From: Sandaracinaceae bacterium
GTDB taxonomy: Bacteria; Myxococcota_A; Polyangia; Polyangiales; Sandaracinaceae
NCBI GenBank assembly: GCA_019637095.1
Contig: JAHBWG010000002.1
Span: 124,001 to 188,000 of the forward strand
Direction of reading: 5' to 3'
Length of the DNA: 64,000 nt
Shown here: one piece after another, positions 45,276 through 53,701 of the stretch
Position numbering within the stretch: the stretch's first letter is position 1
Layout of the letters: each line of letters opens with the position of its first letter
Translations under genes and position numbers: made by a program
The notes under the pieces: generated by a model
What the model saw: the letters and a program-made list of their open reading frames with translations, nothing else
Database searches by the model: none
Told to the model about the DNA's origin: nothing

Positions 45276-46210
45276 ACGCGCGCCGCGCGAGCGCCGGCTG
45301 GCTCCGCCGTGCCGTCACCGAGAACGTCGGCCTCAAGCTCATCGCGATCGTCGGCTCGCTCGTGCTCTTCGTGATGCGGGGCACCTCGGACGACACGGGC
45401 ATCGTCAGCGCGCGGGTGATCGCCCCGGCGCGCCCGGGGCACGTCCTCGTCAGCGAGGTGCCCGAGCAGGTGCACGTCACGTTGTCGGGCTCGCGCGCGC
45501 TCGTGAACGCGGTGCGCTCGGAGACCCTCGCCGACGTCCGCATCCCCGACGGGTACACCGAGCGCTTCTTCTACATCGAGCCCAGCCAGTTCGATCTGCC
45601 CCCCGGCGTGACCGTCGATCGGGTCGAGCCGACGGCGATCCCCATTCAGTGGGCCGTGCAGACCGAGGGGCGCTTCCGCGTCGAGCCGGTCGTCGACGGC
45701 ACGGTGGCCGAAGGGTTCGCGCGCTCGCGCGCGACGGTGCAGCCGACCAGCGTGACCGTGCGCGGCTCGGCGGAGGCGATCTCCGCGCTCTCGCGCGTGC
45801 GCACGCAGACGATCGACGTGAGCGGCCTGACCGCGGGCGAGCACGCGATGCGCGTCCCGCTGATGCAGCTCCCACGGCACGCGGAGTACGCCACCGTGCA
45901 GATGGTGACCGTCACGATCGTCATCGAGGCGGAGGTCGCGAGCCGGGTGTTCGAGGACGTCGAGGTCGCGATCGTGGGCGGCGCCGAGCTCGAGGCGCGG
46001 CCGAGGCAGGTCGACGTGACGGTGCGGGGGCCGCGCGCCCGCGTGGACGCGCTCGCGGCGCGGCGCGTGATCCCCTACGTGGACGTCAACGGCTACGACC
46101 CGGCGCAGGGGGCGCGCCCGTTCCCCCTCAGCCTCCGGCCGCTCCCCGAGGAGCTCGTCGCGGCGCCCGAGCCCCTCGAGGTGCTCGTCTCGCCACGCGC
46201 CGAGCATTGA
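45272..46210 (+). CDS. cdaR: YbbR-domain protein, CdaA regulator (CdaR)
   Basis: A 312-residue protein with one N-terminal membrane helix (LKLIAIVGSLVLFVM) and an extracytoplasmic region of three YbbR repeats: VSEVPEQVHVTLSGSRALV; VQPTSVTVRGSAEAIS; EARPRQVDVTVRGPRARVD. YbbR proteins bind and modulate CdaA in Firmicutes. The GTG overlaps the cdaA stop, supporting the pairing. Confidence 0.92.
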   Translation: MNARRASAGWLRRAVTENVGLKLIAIVGSLVLFVMRGTSDDTGIVSARVIAPARPGHVLVSEVPEQVHVTLSGSRALVNAVRSETLADVRIPDGYTERFFYIEPSQFDLPPGVTVDRVEPTAIPIQWAVQTEGRFRVEPVVDGTVAEGFARSRATVQPTSVTVRGSAEAISALSRVRTQTIDVSGLTAGEHAMRVPLMQLPRHAEYATVQMVTVTIVIEAEVASRVFEDVEVAIVGGAELEARPRQVDVTVRGPRARVDALAARRVIPYVDVNGYDPAQGARPFPLSLRPLPEELVAAPEPLEVLVSPRAEH

Positions 46211-46226
46211 CGGTATCCTCCCGACG

Positions 46227-46628
46227 ATGCCGCTCCCTCCGCGTTCGAGCGATGGTCTGACCGTCTGCCCCGCGTGCCGCGCGCACGTCGTCGCCGCGTC
46301 GCGGCCGAGCGTGACGGTGTGCCCCTTCTGCGGCGCGAACCAGCACGCGGACCGCGCCCGCCGGCTCGCGGGCGTGGGGCGTGGCGGGCTGCTCGCGGCC
46401 TCGCTCGTCGCGTGGAGCGCGAGCGGGTGCGGCTCCCCCGACGCGCGCGACGACGACACGACCGTGTCGTCGGACGACGGCGCCGGTGGCGACGACGCCG
46501 CGGGCGGTGACGGCTACCAGGACGCGCCCGACTACGGCCCGGTCGCGGAGTACGGCGTCGCGCCCGAGGAGGAGGACCGCGGCGCGCGCCCGGTCCCTGC
46601 CTACGGCGTCGCGCCCGCGCCACGCTGA
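46227..46628 (+). CDS. Zinc-ribbon protein with internal lipobox and YG-repeat tail
   Basis: A 133-residue protein with an unusual layout. A zinc ribbon comes first (C14PACR17; C32PFC35, CxxC-x14-CxxC). It is followed by an Arg-flanked hydrophobic stretch (GGLLAASLVAWSASGC) that ends in a lipobox-like SASGC. The tail is acidic (DARDDDTTVSSDDGAGGDDA) and ends in YG-containing near-repeats (DYGPVAEYGVAP, PAYGVAPAPR). The same ribbon + lipobox + YG tail pattern seems common in myxobacteria, but I know no function. It sits 16 bp after cdaR and 26 bp before the SdpA-like gene. Confidence 0.7.
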   Translation: MPLPPRSSDGLTVCPACRAHVVAASRPSVTVCPFCGANQHADRARRLAGVGRGGLLAASLVAWSASGCGSPDARDDDTTVSSDDGAGGDDAAGGDGYQDAPDYGPVAEYGVAPEEEDRGARPVPAYGVAPAPR

Positions 46629-46654
46629 CCCACGCGCTCTGGCATGCTCGCGCC

Positions 46655-47407
46655 GTGAGACGACGCAGGGGACGCGGGACCCGTCCGAAGGCGGGCCGCC
46701 GCACCGAGCCCGCGGAGGCGGCCCGGAGGCCGCCGCGTCACGTCGCGCCGACGCCGGCGGCGCCTCGTTGGTACGCGCAGCTCGTCGCGGCGTTCGTGCT
46801 CTTCCACCTCGCGGGGAGCTGCGTCGCCGTCCTGCCCGACGCGCGCTACGGGCTCGACCGGCGCGCGTGGGCGGACGCGCGCGTCGAGCGCGAGCTCGCG
46901 GTGTGGGCCGACCGCGTCGGCATGACGCCCAGCGCGTTCCAAGACCGGCTCTACGAGCTCGCGGTCGGCTACGAGGGCGCGCGCAGCGCCGCGCTCGCGC
47001 CCTTCGAGGCGTACTTCCGCGTGAGCGGGGTGTCGCAGAACTGGTCGATGTTCGCGGCGGGCACGGTCGAGAGCGACCGGTTCGGGCTCCGCGCACGCCG
47101 TTGCGAGGACTGCCCTTGGGAGTGGCTCTACGTGCACGCGGACGACGACCACGCGTGGAGCCGCGCCGTCCTCGGCCACCCGCGTGTCCGCTCCGCGATC
47201 TTCCGGTGGAGCTGGCCCAGCCACGCCGGCCGCTACGAGCGCGGCTGCCGCGCGCTCGCCGAGCGGGTCGCCTCGGCCGACGCGGACGTCGTCGCGGTCG
47301 AGTGCAGCTTCGAGCGCAGCACGCTGCCCTCGCCTTCGCGACCGGACGTCCCGGCGCCGGCGTGGGGGCGGGCGCGGGTGGTGCAAACGCGGACGGTGGC
47401 GCGGTGA
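46655..47407 (+). CDS. SdpA/DUF5819-like membrane-anchored protein
   Basis: About 250 residues: a basic N-terminus (RRRRGRGTRPKAGRRTE), one membrane segment (YAQLVAAFVLFHLAGSCVAV), then an extracytoplasmic domain containing SGVSQNWSMFAAGTVESDRF. The QNWxMFA phrase is characteristic of small proteins paired with HTTM proteins (DUF5819 and SdpA-type). The next gene is an HTTM protein overlapping by four bases, which supports this reading. Assignment rests on motif and context and should be taken as probable. It would be predicted to work with the HTTM protein in modifying or maturing a peptide or lipid. Confidence 0.65.
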   Translation: MRRRRGRGTRPKAGRRTEPAEAARRPPRHVAPTPAAPRWYAQLVAAFVLFHLAGSCVAVLPDARYGLDRRAWADARVERELAVWADRVGMTPSAFQDRLYELAVGYEGARSAALAPFEAYFRVSGVSQNWSMFAAGTVESDRFGLRARRCEDCPWEWLYVHADDDHAWSRAVLGHPRVRSAIFRWSWPSHAGRYERGCRALAERVASADADVVAVECSFERSTLPSPSRPDVPAPAWGRARVVQTRTVAR

Positions 47408-48393
47408 GCGGCGCGAGCGAGGCGTCTCCGGGGCGCTGGGCGCGGCTCACCGGCTTGCTCGTCGGCGAGGAGGATGCGCTCGGCCTCGCGCTCGTGCGCC
47501 TGCTGGCGTGCGCGACGGTGGCCGCCCACGTCGGTCGCTTCGCCGCCACGGGCGCAGCTCGATTTGCGCTCCTCCACCGCGACCGCGGCGGGATGAGCGA
47601 CGCGCACGGGTGGCTCGAGCCTCTCGGCGGCGCCGAGCCGTGGATGATCACGCTCCTCTGTGTCGTGACGTGTCTCGCGGCGATCCTCGGCGCGGTCGGC
47701 CTCTTCACGCGGGCGGCGCTGGTCGTGACGTGGCTCGGCCTGCGCGTGATCTCGAGCCTCAACCCGGAGGCGCACGGGAGCTACGACGGGCTCCTCGTCG
47801 ACACGCTGTTCATCCTGATGCTGTCTGGCGCGGGGCGCGCGCTCTCCCTCGACGCGTGGCGGAGCGGCGCGCCTGCGCTGGCGGCGCGCTGGCCGCGTGT
47901 GCTGCTCGTCGCGCAGCTCGGCCTGCTGTACCTGGGCAGCGGCCTGCACAAGGGCTCGTCGGGCTGGGTGCCCGGAGGCGACGCGAGCGCGCTCTGGTAC
48001 ATCCTGCAGCAGCCGACGTGGTCGAGGCTCGGCGCGCTCCCGCTCGCGCTCTACCCGCTCACGCAGGTCGCGACCACGCTCGTCTGGTTCTTCGAGGTGC
48101 TCGCGCCGCTCTTCGTCGTCGCGGTGTGGTTACGCGAGAGCGCGCCGCGAGGCCGCGCGCTCGCGGCGCTGCGCCGCGGGCTCGAGGGCGTCCGCTTCGT
48201 CGAGGTCTACCTCGCGTTCGGGCTCGCGATGCACGTCGGGATCGAGGCGATGATGGAGGTCGGCCCGTTCTGCTTCGCCTCGCTCGCGCTCTACCCCGCG
48301 GCCCTCGCGCCCGCGCGGCTGCGCGCGTGGCTCGAGCGCGCGGCGGGGTGGTGGCGCGCCGTCGGCGCGAGGCGTCAGGGCGAGAGCTCGTAG
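47404..48393 (+). CDS. HTTM-domain membrane protein (SdpB / gamma-carboxylase-like)
   Basis: A 329-residue polytopic protein with about 7 hydrophobic segments. The HTTM pattern is seen in LALVRLLACATVAAHVGRFA, the GAARFALLHRDRGGMSDAHG loop and VLLVAQLGLLYLGSGLHKGS, where the LYLGSGLHK motif is the HTTM hallmark. HTTM domains occur in vitamin K-dependent carboxylase and SdpB, which helps produce the SdpC peptide toxin. GTG start overlaps the previous stop (GTGA). Its last 19 bp overlap the convergent kinase gene. Confidence 0.8.
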   Translation: MSGASEASPGRWARLTGLLVGEEDALGLALVRLLACATVAAHVGRFAATGAARFALLHRDRGGMSDAHGWLEPLGGAEPWMITLLCVVTCLAAILGAVGLFTRAALVVTWLGLRVISSLNPEAHGSYDGLLVDTLFILMLSGAGRALSLDAWRSGAPALAARWPRVLLVAQLGLLYLGSGLHKGSSGWVPGGDASALWYILQQPTWSRLGALPLALYPLTQVATTLVWFFEVLAPLFVVAVWLRESAPRGRALAALRRGLEGVRFVEVYLAFGLAMHVGIEAMMEVGPFCFASLALYPAALAPARLRAWLERAAGWWRAVGARRQGESS

Positions 48394-50516
48394 TACACCC
48401 GCTCCGTGCCGTTCGCGGGGACGTCGACGACGCGCTGGTGGACGTTCCCGTCGCGGTCGACGAGGCGCAGGCGCAGGCGCCCCGAGGTCACCGAGGCCTC
48501 GGCGATCGGGGTGGTGCCGATGAGGCGGTTGCCCACGTACACCTTCGACCAAGGGCGCGTGTTGATCGAGAGGCGGCCGGGCGCGCGCTCGGGACCGCGA
48601 TCGGCGCGGGTGAGCCTCGCCTCCACGCGCGCCTCGCCGTCGGCGGGGACCTCGACCCGCGCCTCGTGCGGCTCGAAGCCCTCTCTCTCGACGAGGATCG
48701 CGTACCCGCCGGCGGGCAGGCGCGCGAGGGTGATCGGCGTGCGTCCGGCGACGGGCTCGCCATCGAGCCGCACGCTCGCGCCGGTCGGGACCGACGTGAC
48801 GACCAGCACGCCGAGGGCGAGCGGCGCCGGGGGCGGGACCGGCGCGGGCTCGGGGGTGACCGGCCGTGGATCGGCGAGCGACTCGGGCTCCGGGTCGGGG
48901 GCGCGCGGCTCGGGCGCGGTGAGCGTGGGCTCCGTGGGCGGCGGCTCGCCGCGCGGCCACACCGCGACGGTGCCGACGGCGACGAGCGCCACGACGAGCG
49001 CGGCGACGATGGCGATCCACGCGACCGGCGTGCGCGCGGGCGGCGCGGGGAGGGCCATCGCCGGCGCGCTGCCGCTCGGGGCCTCCGCGATCGGCAGGGC
49101 GGCCTGGGCCGACGGGCTCGACGCCGCGTCCGGGCTGCGCGCCCGCTGGAACGACTGCCCGAACGGCGTGGAGTCGACGAGCGGCCCCCGGCGGATCTGC
49201 TCCGCGTAGAGTCGCTGCATCAGCTCGGCCACGCGCGTGGCGTTGACGACGTGCCCCTTCGCGGCGAGCCAGCGCTCGAGCTCCGTCTGGAGCTCGGCCG
49301 CGCTCCCGTGTCGGTTCTCGCGGGCCTTGGCGAGCGCCTTCTTGATGATCGCGTCGAGCCCGTCCGGGGCGTCTTCGCGCTCCCACGCGAGCGGCGGCGG
49401 GTCCTCCTCGATGATCGCCTTCATCGTCTCGAACTCGTTGTCGCGCGTGTAGAGCGCGCGGCCGGCGAGCGTCTCCCAGAGGCAGATGCCGAGCGCGAAC
49501 ACGTCGGCGCGTCCGTCGAGCGGCTTGTTCAGGCACTGCTCCGGGGCCATGTAGGAGAACTTGCCCTTCACGGTGCCGGCCTGCGTCTTCGAGGCGTGGG
49601 TCGTGGCCTTGGCGATGCCGAAGTCGAGCAACTTCACTTGCCCGTCGTAGGCCACCATGATGTTGTGTGGGCTGACGTCGCGGTGGACGATCTCCAGCGG
49701 CCGGCCCACCGCGTCGCGCGCGTTGTGCGCGTAGGCGAGGGCGCCGGCGATGTCCGCGATGACGCGCACCGCCACCTCCGCCGGCAGCCCGCCGGCGGCG
49801 CGCGCGCGCCGGATCAGCTTGCCGAGCGGGACCCCGTTGACCCACTCCATCGCGATGAAGAAGGCGTCGTCGAGCTCGCCGAACTCGTAGATGTGACAGA
49901 TGTTCGCGTGGTTGAGCTGGATGGCGAGCCGCGCCTCGTCGAGGAACATCTCGACGAACTGCTCGTCGTCGGCGACGTGGGGCAGGATGCGCTTGATCGC
50001 GAGGTAGCGGACCGCGCCGAGGCTCGTCGTCTCGCGGCCGAGGAAGATCTCCGCCATCCCGCCGAAGGCGATGCGGCCGAGGATCTCGTAGCGGCCGAAC
50101 GTGCAGATCGCGGGGAGCTGTGGCGGGCGGTCCGAGGGCGGGCCGTCGCCGATCACGTCGATCGCGTCGAGCGCGATGTCGATGCTCGCCGAGTCGACGG
50201 TATCGCTCGCGGCGCTGGCGTCGCTCGCGTCGAGCGCGTCGAGCGCGTCGAGCTCCGCCGACTCGGTGCTCTGGGTCCTGCCCTTGCGGCGCACGGGCGC
50301 GAGGGCGGGGAGGTCGGTGCGGGTCGGCGGCGCGGACGAGCGCGTCGAGCGCTCGCCGGGGACGTCCGCGCGCCGCGCGCCGGTGACGACGCCCTTGGCC
50401 TCGGGGAGCGCGGCCACCCGCGCCTCGAGCGTCGCGACGGAGGCGAGCGCGCGCCCGGGCGGCGGTGGCGGCGGCACCTTCCGCTTGGCGCCGCCATCGT
50501 TCGGTGGCTCCTTCAT
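48375..50516 (-). CDS. Ser/Thr protein kinase with PEGA repeats
   Basis: A 713-residue kinase. Residues 1-135 are a disordered, acidic linker (ELDALDALDASDASAASDTV). The kinase domain spans ~140-405: glycine loop GRIAFGGMAEIFLG, Lys in YLAIKRIL, catalytic HRDVSPHNIM, DFGIAK and MAPEQ. A single membrane helix follows (~500-520, WIAIVAALVVALVAVGTVAV), then a Pro/Glu linker and two PEGA-type beta domains (VVTSVPTGASVRLDGEP; LSINTRPWSKVYVGNRLIGT) on the outer side. Typical myxobacterial receptor kinase. A PP2C phosphatase is encoded 6 kb away. It overlaps the HTTM gene by 19 bp at the 3' ends. Confidence 0.95.
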   Translation of the reverse strand: MKEPPNDGGAKRKVPPPPPPGRALASVATLEARVAALPEAKGVVTGARRADVPGERSTRSSAPPTRTDLPALAPVRRKGRTQSTESAELDALDALDASDASAASDTVDSASIDIALDAIDVIGDGPPSDRPPQLPAICTFGRYEILGRIAFGGMAEIFLGRETTSLGAVRYLAIKRILPHVADDEQFVEMFLDEARLAIQLNHANICHIYEFGELDDAFFIAMEWVNGVPLGKLIRRARAAGGLPAEVAVRVIADIAGALAYAHNARDAVGRPLEIVHRDVSPHNIMVAYDGQVKLLDFGIAKATTHASKTQAGTVKGKFSYMAPEQCLNKPLDGRADVFALGICLWETLAGRALYTRDNEFETMKAIIEEDPPPLAWEREDAPDGLDAIIKKALAKARENRHGSAAELQTELERWLAAKGHVVNATRVAELMQRLYAEQIRRGPLVDSTPFGQSFQRARSPDAASSPSAQAALPIAEAPSGSAPAMALPAPPARTPVAWIAIVAALVVALVAVGTVAVWPRGEPPPTEPTLTAPEPRAPDPEPESLADPRPVTPEPAPVPPPAPLALGVLVVTSVPTGASVRLDGEPVAGRTPITLARLPAGGYAILVEREGFEPHEARVEVPADGEARVEARLTRADRGPERAPGRLSINTRPWSKVYVGNRLIGTTPIAEASVTSGRLRLRLVDRDGNVHQRVVDVPANGTERVYYELSP

Positions 50517-50596
50517 CGCACCCTCACCAGGATAGCCGATCGCGCCGCGAATGCGCAGGATGCGTACTCGCGGGCCGCGGGTGTATCCTGCGCAGG

Positions 50597-51478
50597 GTGT
50601 CCTCTTCGGTCGGCCGCATCGCGCTCGTGCTCACGCTCCTGCTGGCGGTGGCGCCGGCCGCGGCGCAAGGCTCGGGTGACGCCGCCGCCTCGCTCGCGCG
50701 AGCGCGGGAGCTCCTGCTCTACGCCGACTACCCCGGCGCCCTCGCCGCCGTGACGGCGCTGCTCGAGCGAGAGGACCTCGACGCGACCCAGCGCAACACG
50801 GCCCTCGAGGTGCTCGCGACGGTCCACGTCGCGCAGCGCAACAACGCCGCGGCGGACCGGGCGCTCGCGCAGCTGTACGCGCGCGACCCGGGCCATCGGC
50901 TCTCGGACGTGGACGCGAGCCCGCCGGTGATCGCCGCGTTCGGCCGGCTCCGCGCGAACCCGCCGCCCGCGCTGCCGATGCGCCTCTCGGATCGGACGGA
51001 GCCGCTCGCGACCCGCCGCGCGCCGGAGATTTCCGTCGCGATCGAGGAGGGCGCGGACCTCGTCGAGACGCTCCGCCTCTCGTACCGGCACGGCGGTGGC
51101 GCGTACCTCTCCGTGGCGATGGAGCGCGATGGCGCGCTCGCGCGCGCGCAGATCCCGGTCCTCGACGAGGCGGACTCGTACCCCGTGGAGTACACGGTCG
51201 AGGCGCGCGCGCCGAGCGGGCACGTGCTCGCGCGGATCGCGTCGGAGGCGGAGCCCGCGCGCCTCGTGGTCCCGGCGCGCGCCGGCGGGCTCGCGGTCGA
51301 GGCGCCGCGCGAGGCACCGGCCGGCGGGGGCGACGATGGGGTGGTGATCGGCGTGGTGATCGGCGTGGTCGCGGCCGCGCTGCTCGCCGGCGGCATCGTC
51401 GTGGCGGTCGCGCTCGCGGGCGGCGGACCGCAGGACGGAAGCCTCGGGAACATCGAGCTCCCGCTGCTCCGCTTCTGA
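50597..51478 (+). CDS. Secreted TPR-like protein with C-terminal membrane segment
   Basis: 293 residues from GTG 50597. The signal peptide is IALVLTLLLAVAPAAAQG. Residues ~30-110 are helical TPR-like repeats (ELLLYADYPGALAAVTALLE; ALEVLATVHVAQRNNAAADR). A beta-rich middle domain resembles a Fn3/carboxypeptidase-regulatory fold (LRLSYRHGGGAYLSVAMER). Near the C-terminus, VVIGVVIGVVAAALLAGGIV is a membrane helix. This architecture is common next to myxobacterial Ser/Thr kinases; here it is divergent from one with an 80-bp gap. Function unknown. Confidence 0.8.
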   Translation: MSSSVGRIALVLTLLLAVAPAAAQGSGDAAASLARARELLLYADYPGALAAVTALLEREDLDATQRNTALEVLATVHVAQRNNAAADRALAQLYARDPGHRLSDVDASPPVIAAFGRLRANPPPALPMRLSDRTEPLATRRAPEISVAIEEGADLVETLRLSYRHGGGAYLSVAMERDGALARAQIPVLDEADSYPVEYTVEARAPSGHVLARIASEAEPARLVVPARAGGLAVEAPREAPAGGGDDGVVIGVVIGVVAAALLAGGIVVAVALAGGGPQDGSLGNIELPLLRF

Positions 51479-51519
51479 GGCGCAGGGGCTCTGAGGCGCC
51501 GGGCGCGATCCCGACGAGG

Positions 51520-53613
51520 TCAGAGGCCGCTGATCGCGAGCTCGAAGCTGCCGCAGTCGCAGGTGCCGCCGAGGTAGCCGTCGACGAAGAGGTAGTAGAG
51601 ACCCGGCCCCAGCGTCGTCGTGACCGATGAGCGGAGGGCGCGGTTGCAGGCGCGCATCCCCCCGCACGCGTCGTCGTTGCAGGCGGGCATGTTCGCGGCG
51701 CCGTCGAGGGCGCAGACGTGGCGGACGTAGAGCGCGGAGTCGTAGGTCGACCCCGCCTGACAGCCGTTGAACGTGACGGTGCGCGCGCTCGGCAGGACGA
51801 AGTAATAGACGCGGTCGTTCGCGCCGCCGGTGCCCACGAAGCCGCACTCGCTGGTGACCGCGGGGCGGTAGTCGGCGCCGAACGTGCAGGTGTTGCCGCT
51901 CAGCGTCGTCGCGCCCGCGGGGAGGAACGTCGGCTGGCCGCAGCGATCGCTCGGCGTGGCCGGCGCGCCGAGGTACACGTCGACGACGACGCTGTCGCTC
52001 GCCGGCGCCTTCGTGTCGACGAACACGTTGTAGGAGCCGGCCGGCAGGGCCGTGAGCTGGAGGGTCGAGGTGACGAGCCCGTCGGCGTCGTCGTTGCACC
52101 CGACCTCGACGCCGTCCGCGCAGCCGCAGCGGCGCACGTAGACGACCGTGTCCACCCCCGCGGACGCGTGCGTGGTGATGAACACGTCCGAGGGCGCGGC
52201 GAGCGTGAAGGTGAGGTAGCCCTCCGCGCCGGGACCCCCGCAGCTCCCCGTCTGCGCGTGCGCGGCGAGCGGGACGGTGAAGCGTCCGCCGGGCGCCGAG
52301 ACGGTGGTCGCGCCGGCGCACGCCGCGCAGGACCCGCATCCTTCGTCGACCGCGCCGTCGCAGTTGTCGTCGACCCCGTTGCAGACCTCCGCGGGCGGGA
52401 CGCACGCGCCCCAGGCGCAGGCCGCGTCGCACGCCGAGAGCCCCGTCGAGCCGCAAGACGTCGTGCAGAATCGGGTCGCCGGCGGCGTGCAGTCGAAGCC
52501 GTTGTCGATCGCCCCGTCGCAGTCGTCGTCGAGCCCGTTGCACGTCTCGGCGGGTGGCGTGCAGCCGGCGCCGAAGGTGCAGTCGAGGCGGCACGTCCGC
52601 GTCCCCATCGAGCCGCACGTCGTGGTGCACGCGCTGCTCCGGCCCGAGCAGCACTCGAAGCCGTTGTCGCAGACGCCGTCGCAGTCGTCGTCCGCCCCGT
52701 TGCAGGCCTCCGTGGCGTCGGGGCTCACGAGCGGGTCCGAGTCGTCGCAGTCGGTCGCGGGCACGCCACCCACGGAGGGGCACGCTGCGTCGCCGTACCC
52801 GTCGCCGTCGCGGTCGCGGGTGCGCTGCACACACATCGCGCTGGCGCCCTCTTCGCAGCGACCGGTGGTGCACTCGTCCATGTCGTCGCAGCTCACCGCC
52901 GTCCCCGCGACGCAGACCGCGCCCACGCACCGCTCGGCGCCGTTGCAGGCGCGCGCGTCGTCGCACTCCGCGTCCCCGTCGCACGCGCGAGGCGGGCAGC
53001 CGGCGACCGGGTCACAGGTCGTCCCCGCGCGGCACAGCGCGTCCTCGGGCGTGCTCGCGCACGCACCGGCGGCGCAGCGATCGACGGTGCACGCGACGCC
53101 GTCGTCACAGTCTTCGTCGCGCGCACACCCGAGGCCGCCGTCGAGGAGGGACCCGTCGAGCGTCCCCCCGTCCGTGGGGCCGCCGTCGCCGGCGCCCCCG
53201 TCGGGCTCCTGCACGCCCTCGCAGCGGCCCGCGACGCAGTCGCGCCCCTCCTCGCAGACCACGCCCACGCAGTCGCGCCCGATGGCGACGGCGACGCGCG
53301 TCTGCACTCCCGGCACGAAGGCGCTCCGCACGACCCGCCTCGCGACGAACGCGCCGCCGCGCGACGCGGTCACGGTGATCGTCACGCCGCCGCGCTCCAT
53401 CGCTCCGGGCCGGATCGAGACCGTCTGGGGCCAGGTCCCGTCGAGGTCGTAGCGGCGCTCGACGACGTTGCCGTTGTCGCCGCGGACCACGAGGTCGAGC
53501 GCGTCGACCTCGCCAGGGACCGCGAGGGGCGAGGTGATCTCGACGAGCAGCGCGGTGGAGTCCGCACACCCGCTGGTGAGCACGAGGGCGAGGAGCCAGG
53601 CGCGGCGGGGCAT
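51520..53613 (-). CDS. Large Cys-rich MopE-type lipoprotein
   Basis: 697 residues. RAWLLALVLTSGCADS is a lipoprotein signal. The order is: beta-type N-terminal domain (~20-120); Asp/Gly linker (GGAGDGGPTDGGTLDGSLLD); Cys-rich repeats (CARDEDCDDGVACTVDRC; CDGDAECDDARACNGAERC); DRDGDGYGDAACP with CDDSDPLVSP; three CNGxDDxCDGxxDxG repeats (CNGADDDCDGVCDNG, CNGLDDDCDGAIDNG, CNGVDDNCDGAVDEG), the MopE metal-binding motif; and two C-terminal beta domains resembling bacterial pre-peptidase domains. Exposed surface or periplasmic protein. ATG 53613 fits the signal; ATG 53622 is three codons earlier. Confidence 0.85.
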   Translation of the reverse strand: MPRRAWLLALVLTSGCADSTALLVEITSPLAVPGEVDALDLVVRGDNGNVVERRYDLDGTWPQTVSIRPGAMERGGVTITVTASRGGAFVARRVVRSAFVPGVQTRVAVAIGRDCVGVVCEEGRDCVAGRCEGVQEPDGGAGDGGPTDGGTLDGSLLDGGLGCARDEDCDDGVACTVDRCAAGACASTPEDALCRAGTTCDPVAGCPPRACDGDAECDDARACNGAERCVGAVCVAGTAVSCDDMDECTTGRCEEGASAMCVQRTRDRDGDGYGDAACPSVGGVPATDCDDSDPLVSPDATEACNGADDDCDGVCDNGFECCSGRSSACTTTCGSMGTRTCRLDCTFGAGCTPPAETCNGLDDDCDGAIDNGFDCTPPATRFCTTSCGSTGLSACDAACAWGACVPPAEVCNGVDDNCDGAVDEGCGSCAACAGATTVSAPGGRFTVPLAAHAQTGSCGGPGAEGYLTFTLAAPSDVFITTHASAGVDTVVYVRRCGCADGVEVGCNDDADGLVTSTLQLTALPAGSYNVFVDTKAPASDSVVVDVYLGAPATPSDRCGQPTFLPAGATTLSGNTCTFGADYRPAVTSECGFVGTGGANDRVYYFVLPSARTVTFNGCQAGSTYDSALYVRHVCALDGAANMPACNDDACGGMRACNRALRSSVTTTLGPGLYYLFVDGYLGGTCDCGSFELAISGL

Positions 53614-53701
53614 CGGCTCCATGGTACGTCGAAACCGCGCCCGGCGTGGAGCCCACCGCGCGCTTGCGCGCGCTTGGCCGGCGGCGTAGCCCCGAGCCGC
53701 C

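Noticed and set aside
46227-48393. A complete sdpABC-type toxin and immunity operon
   Set aside because: Only an SdpA-like and an HTTM protein are plausible. The small ribbon protein does not resemble SdpC and no SdpI-type immunity gene is present.
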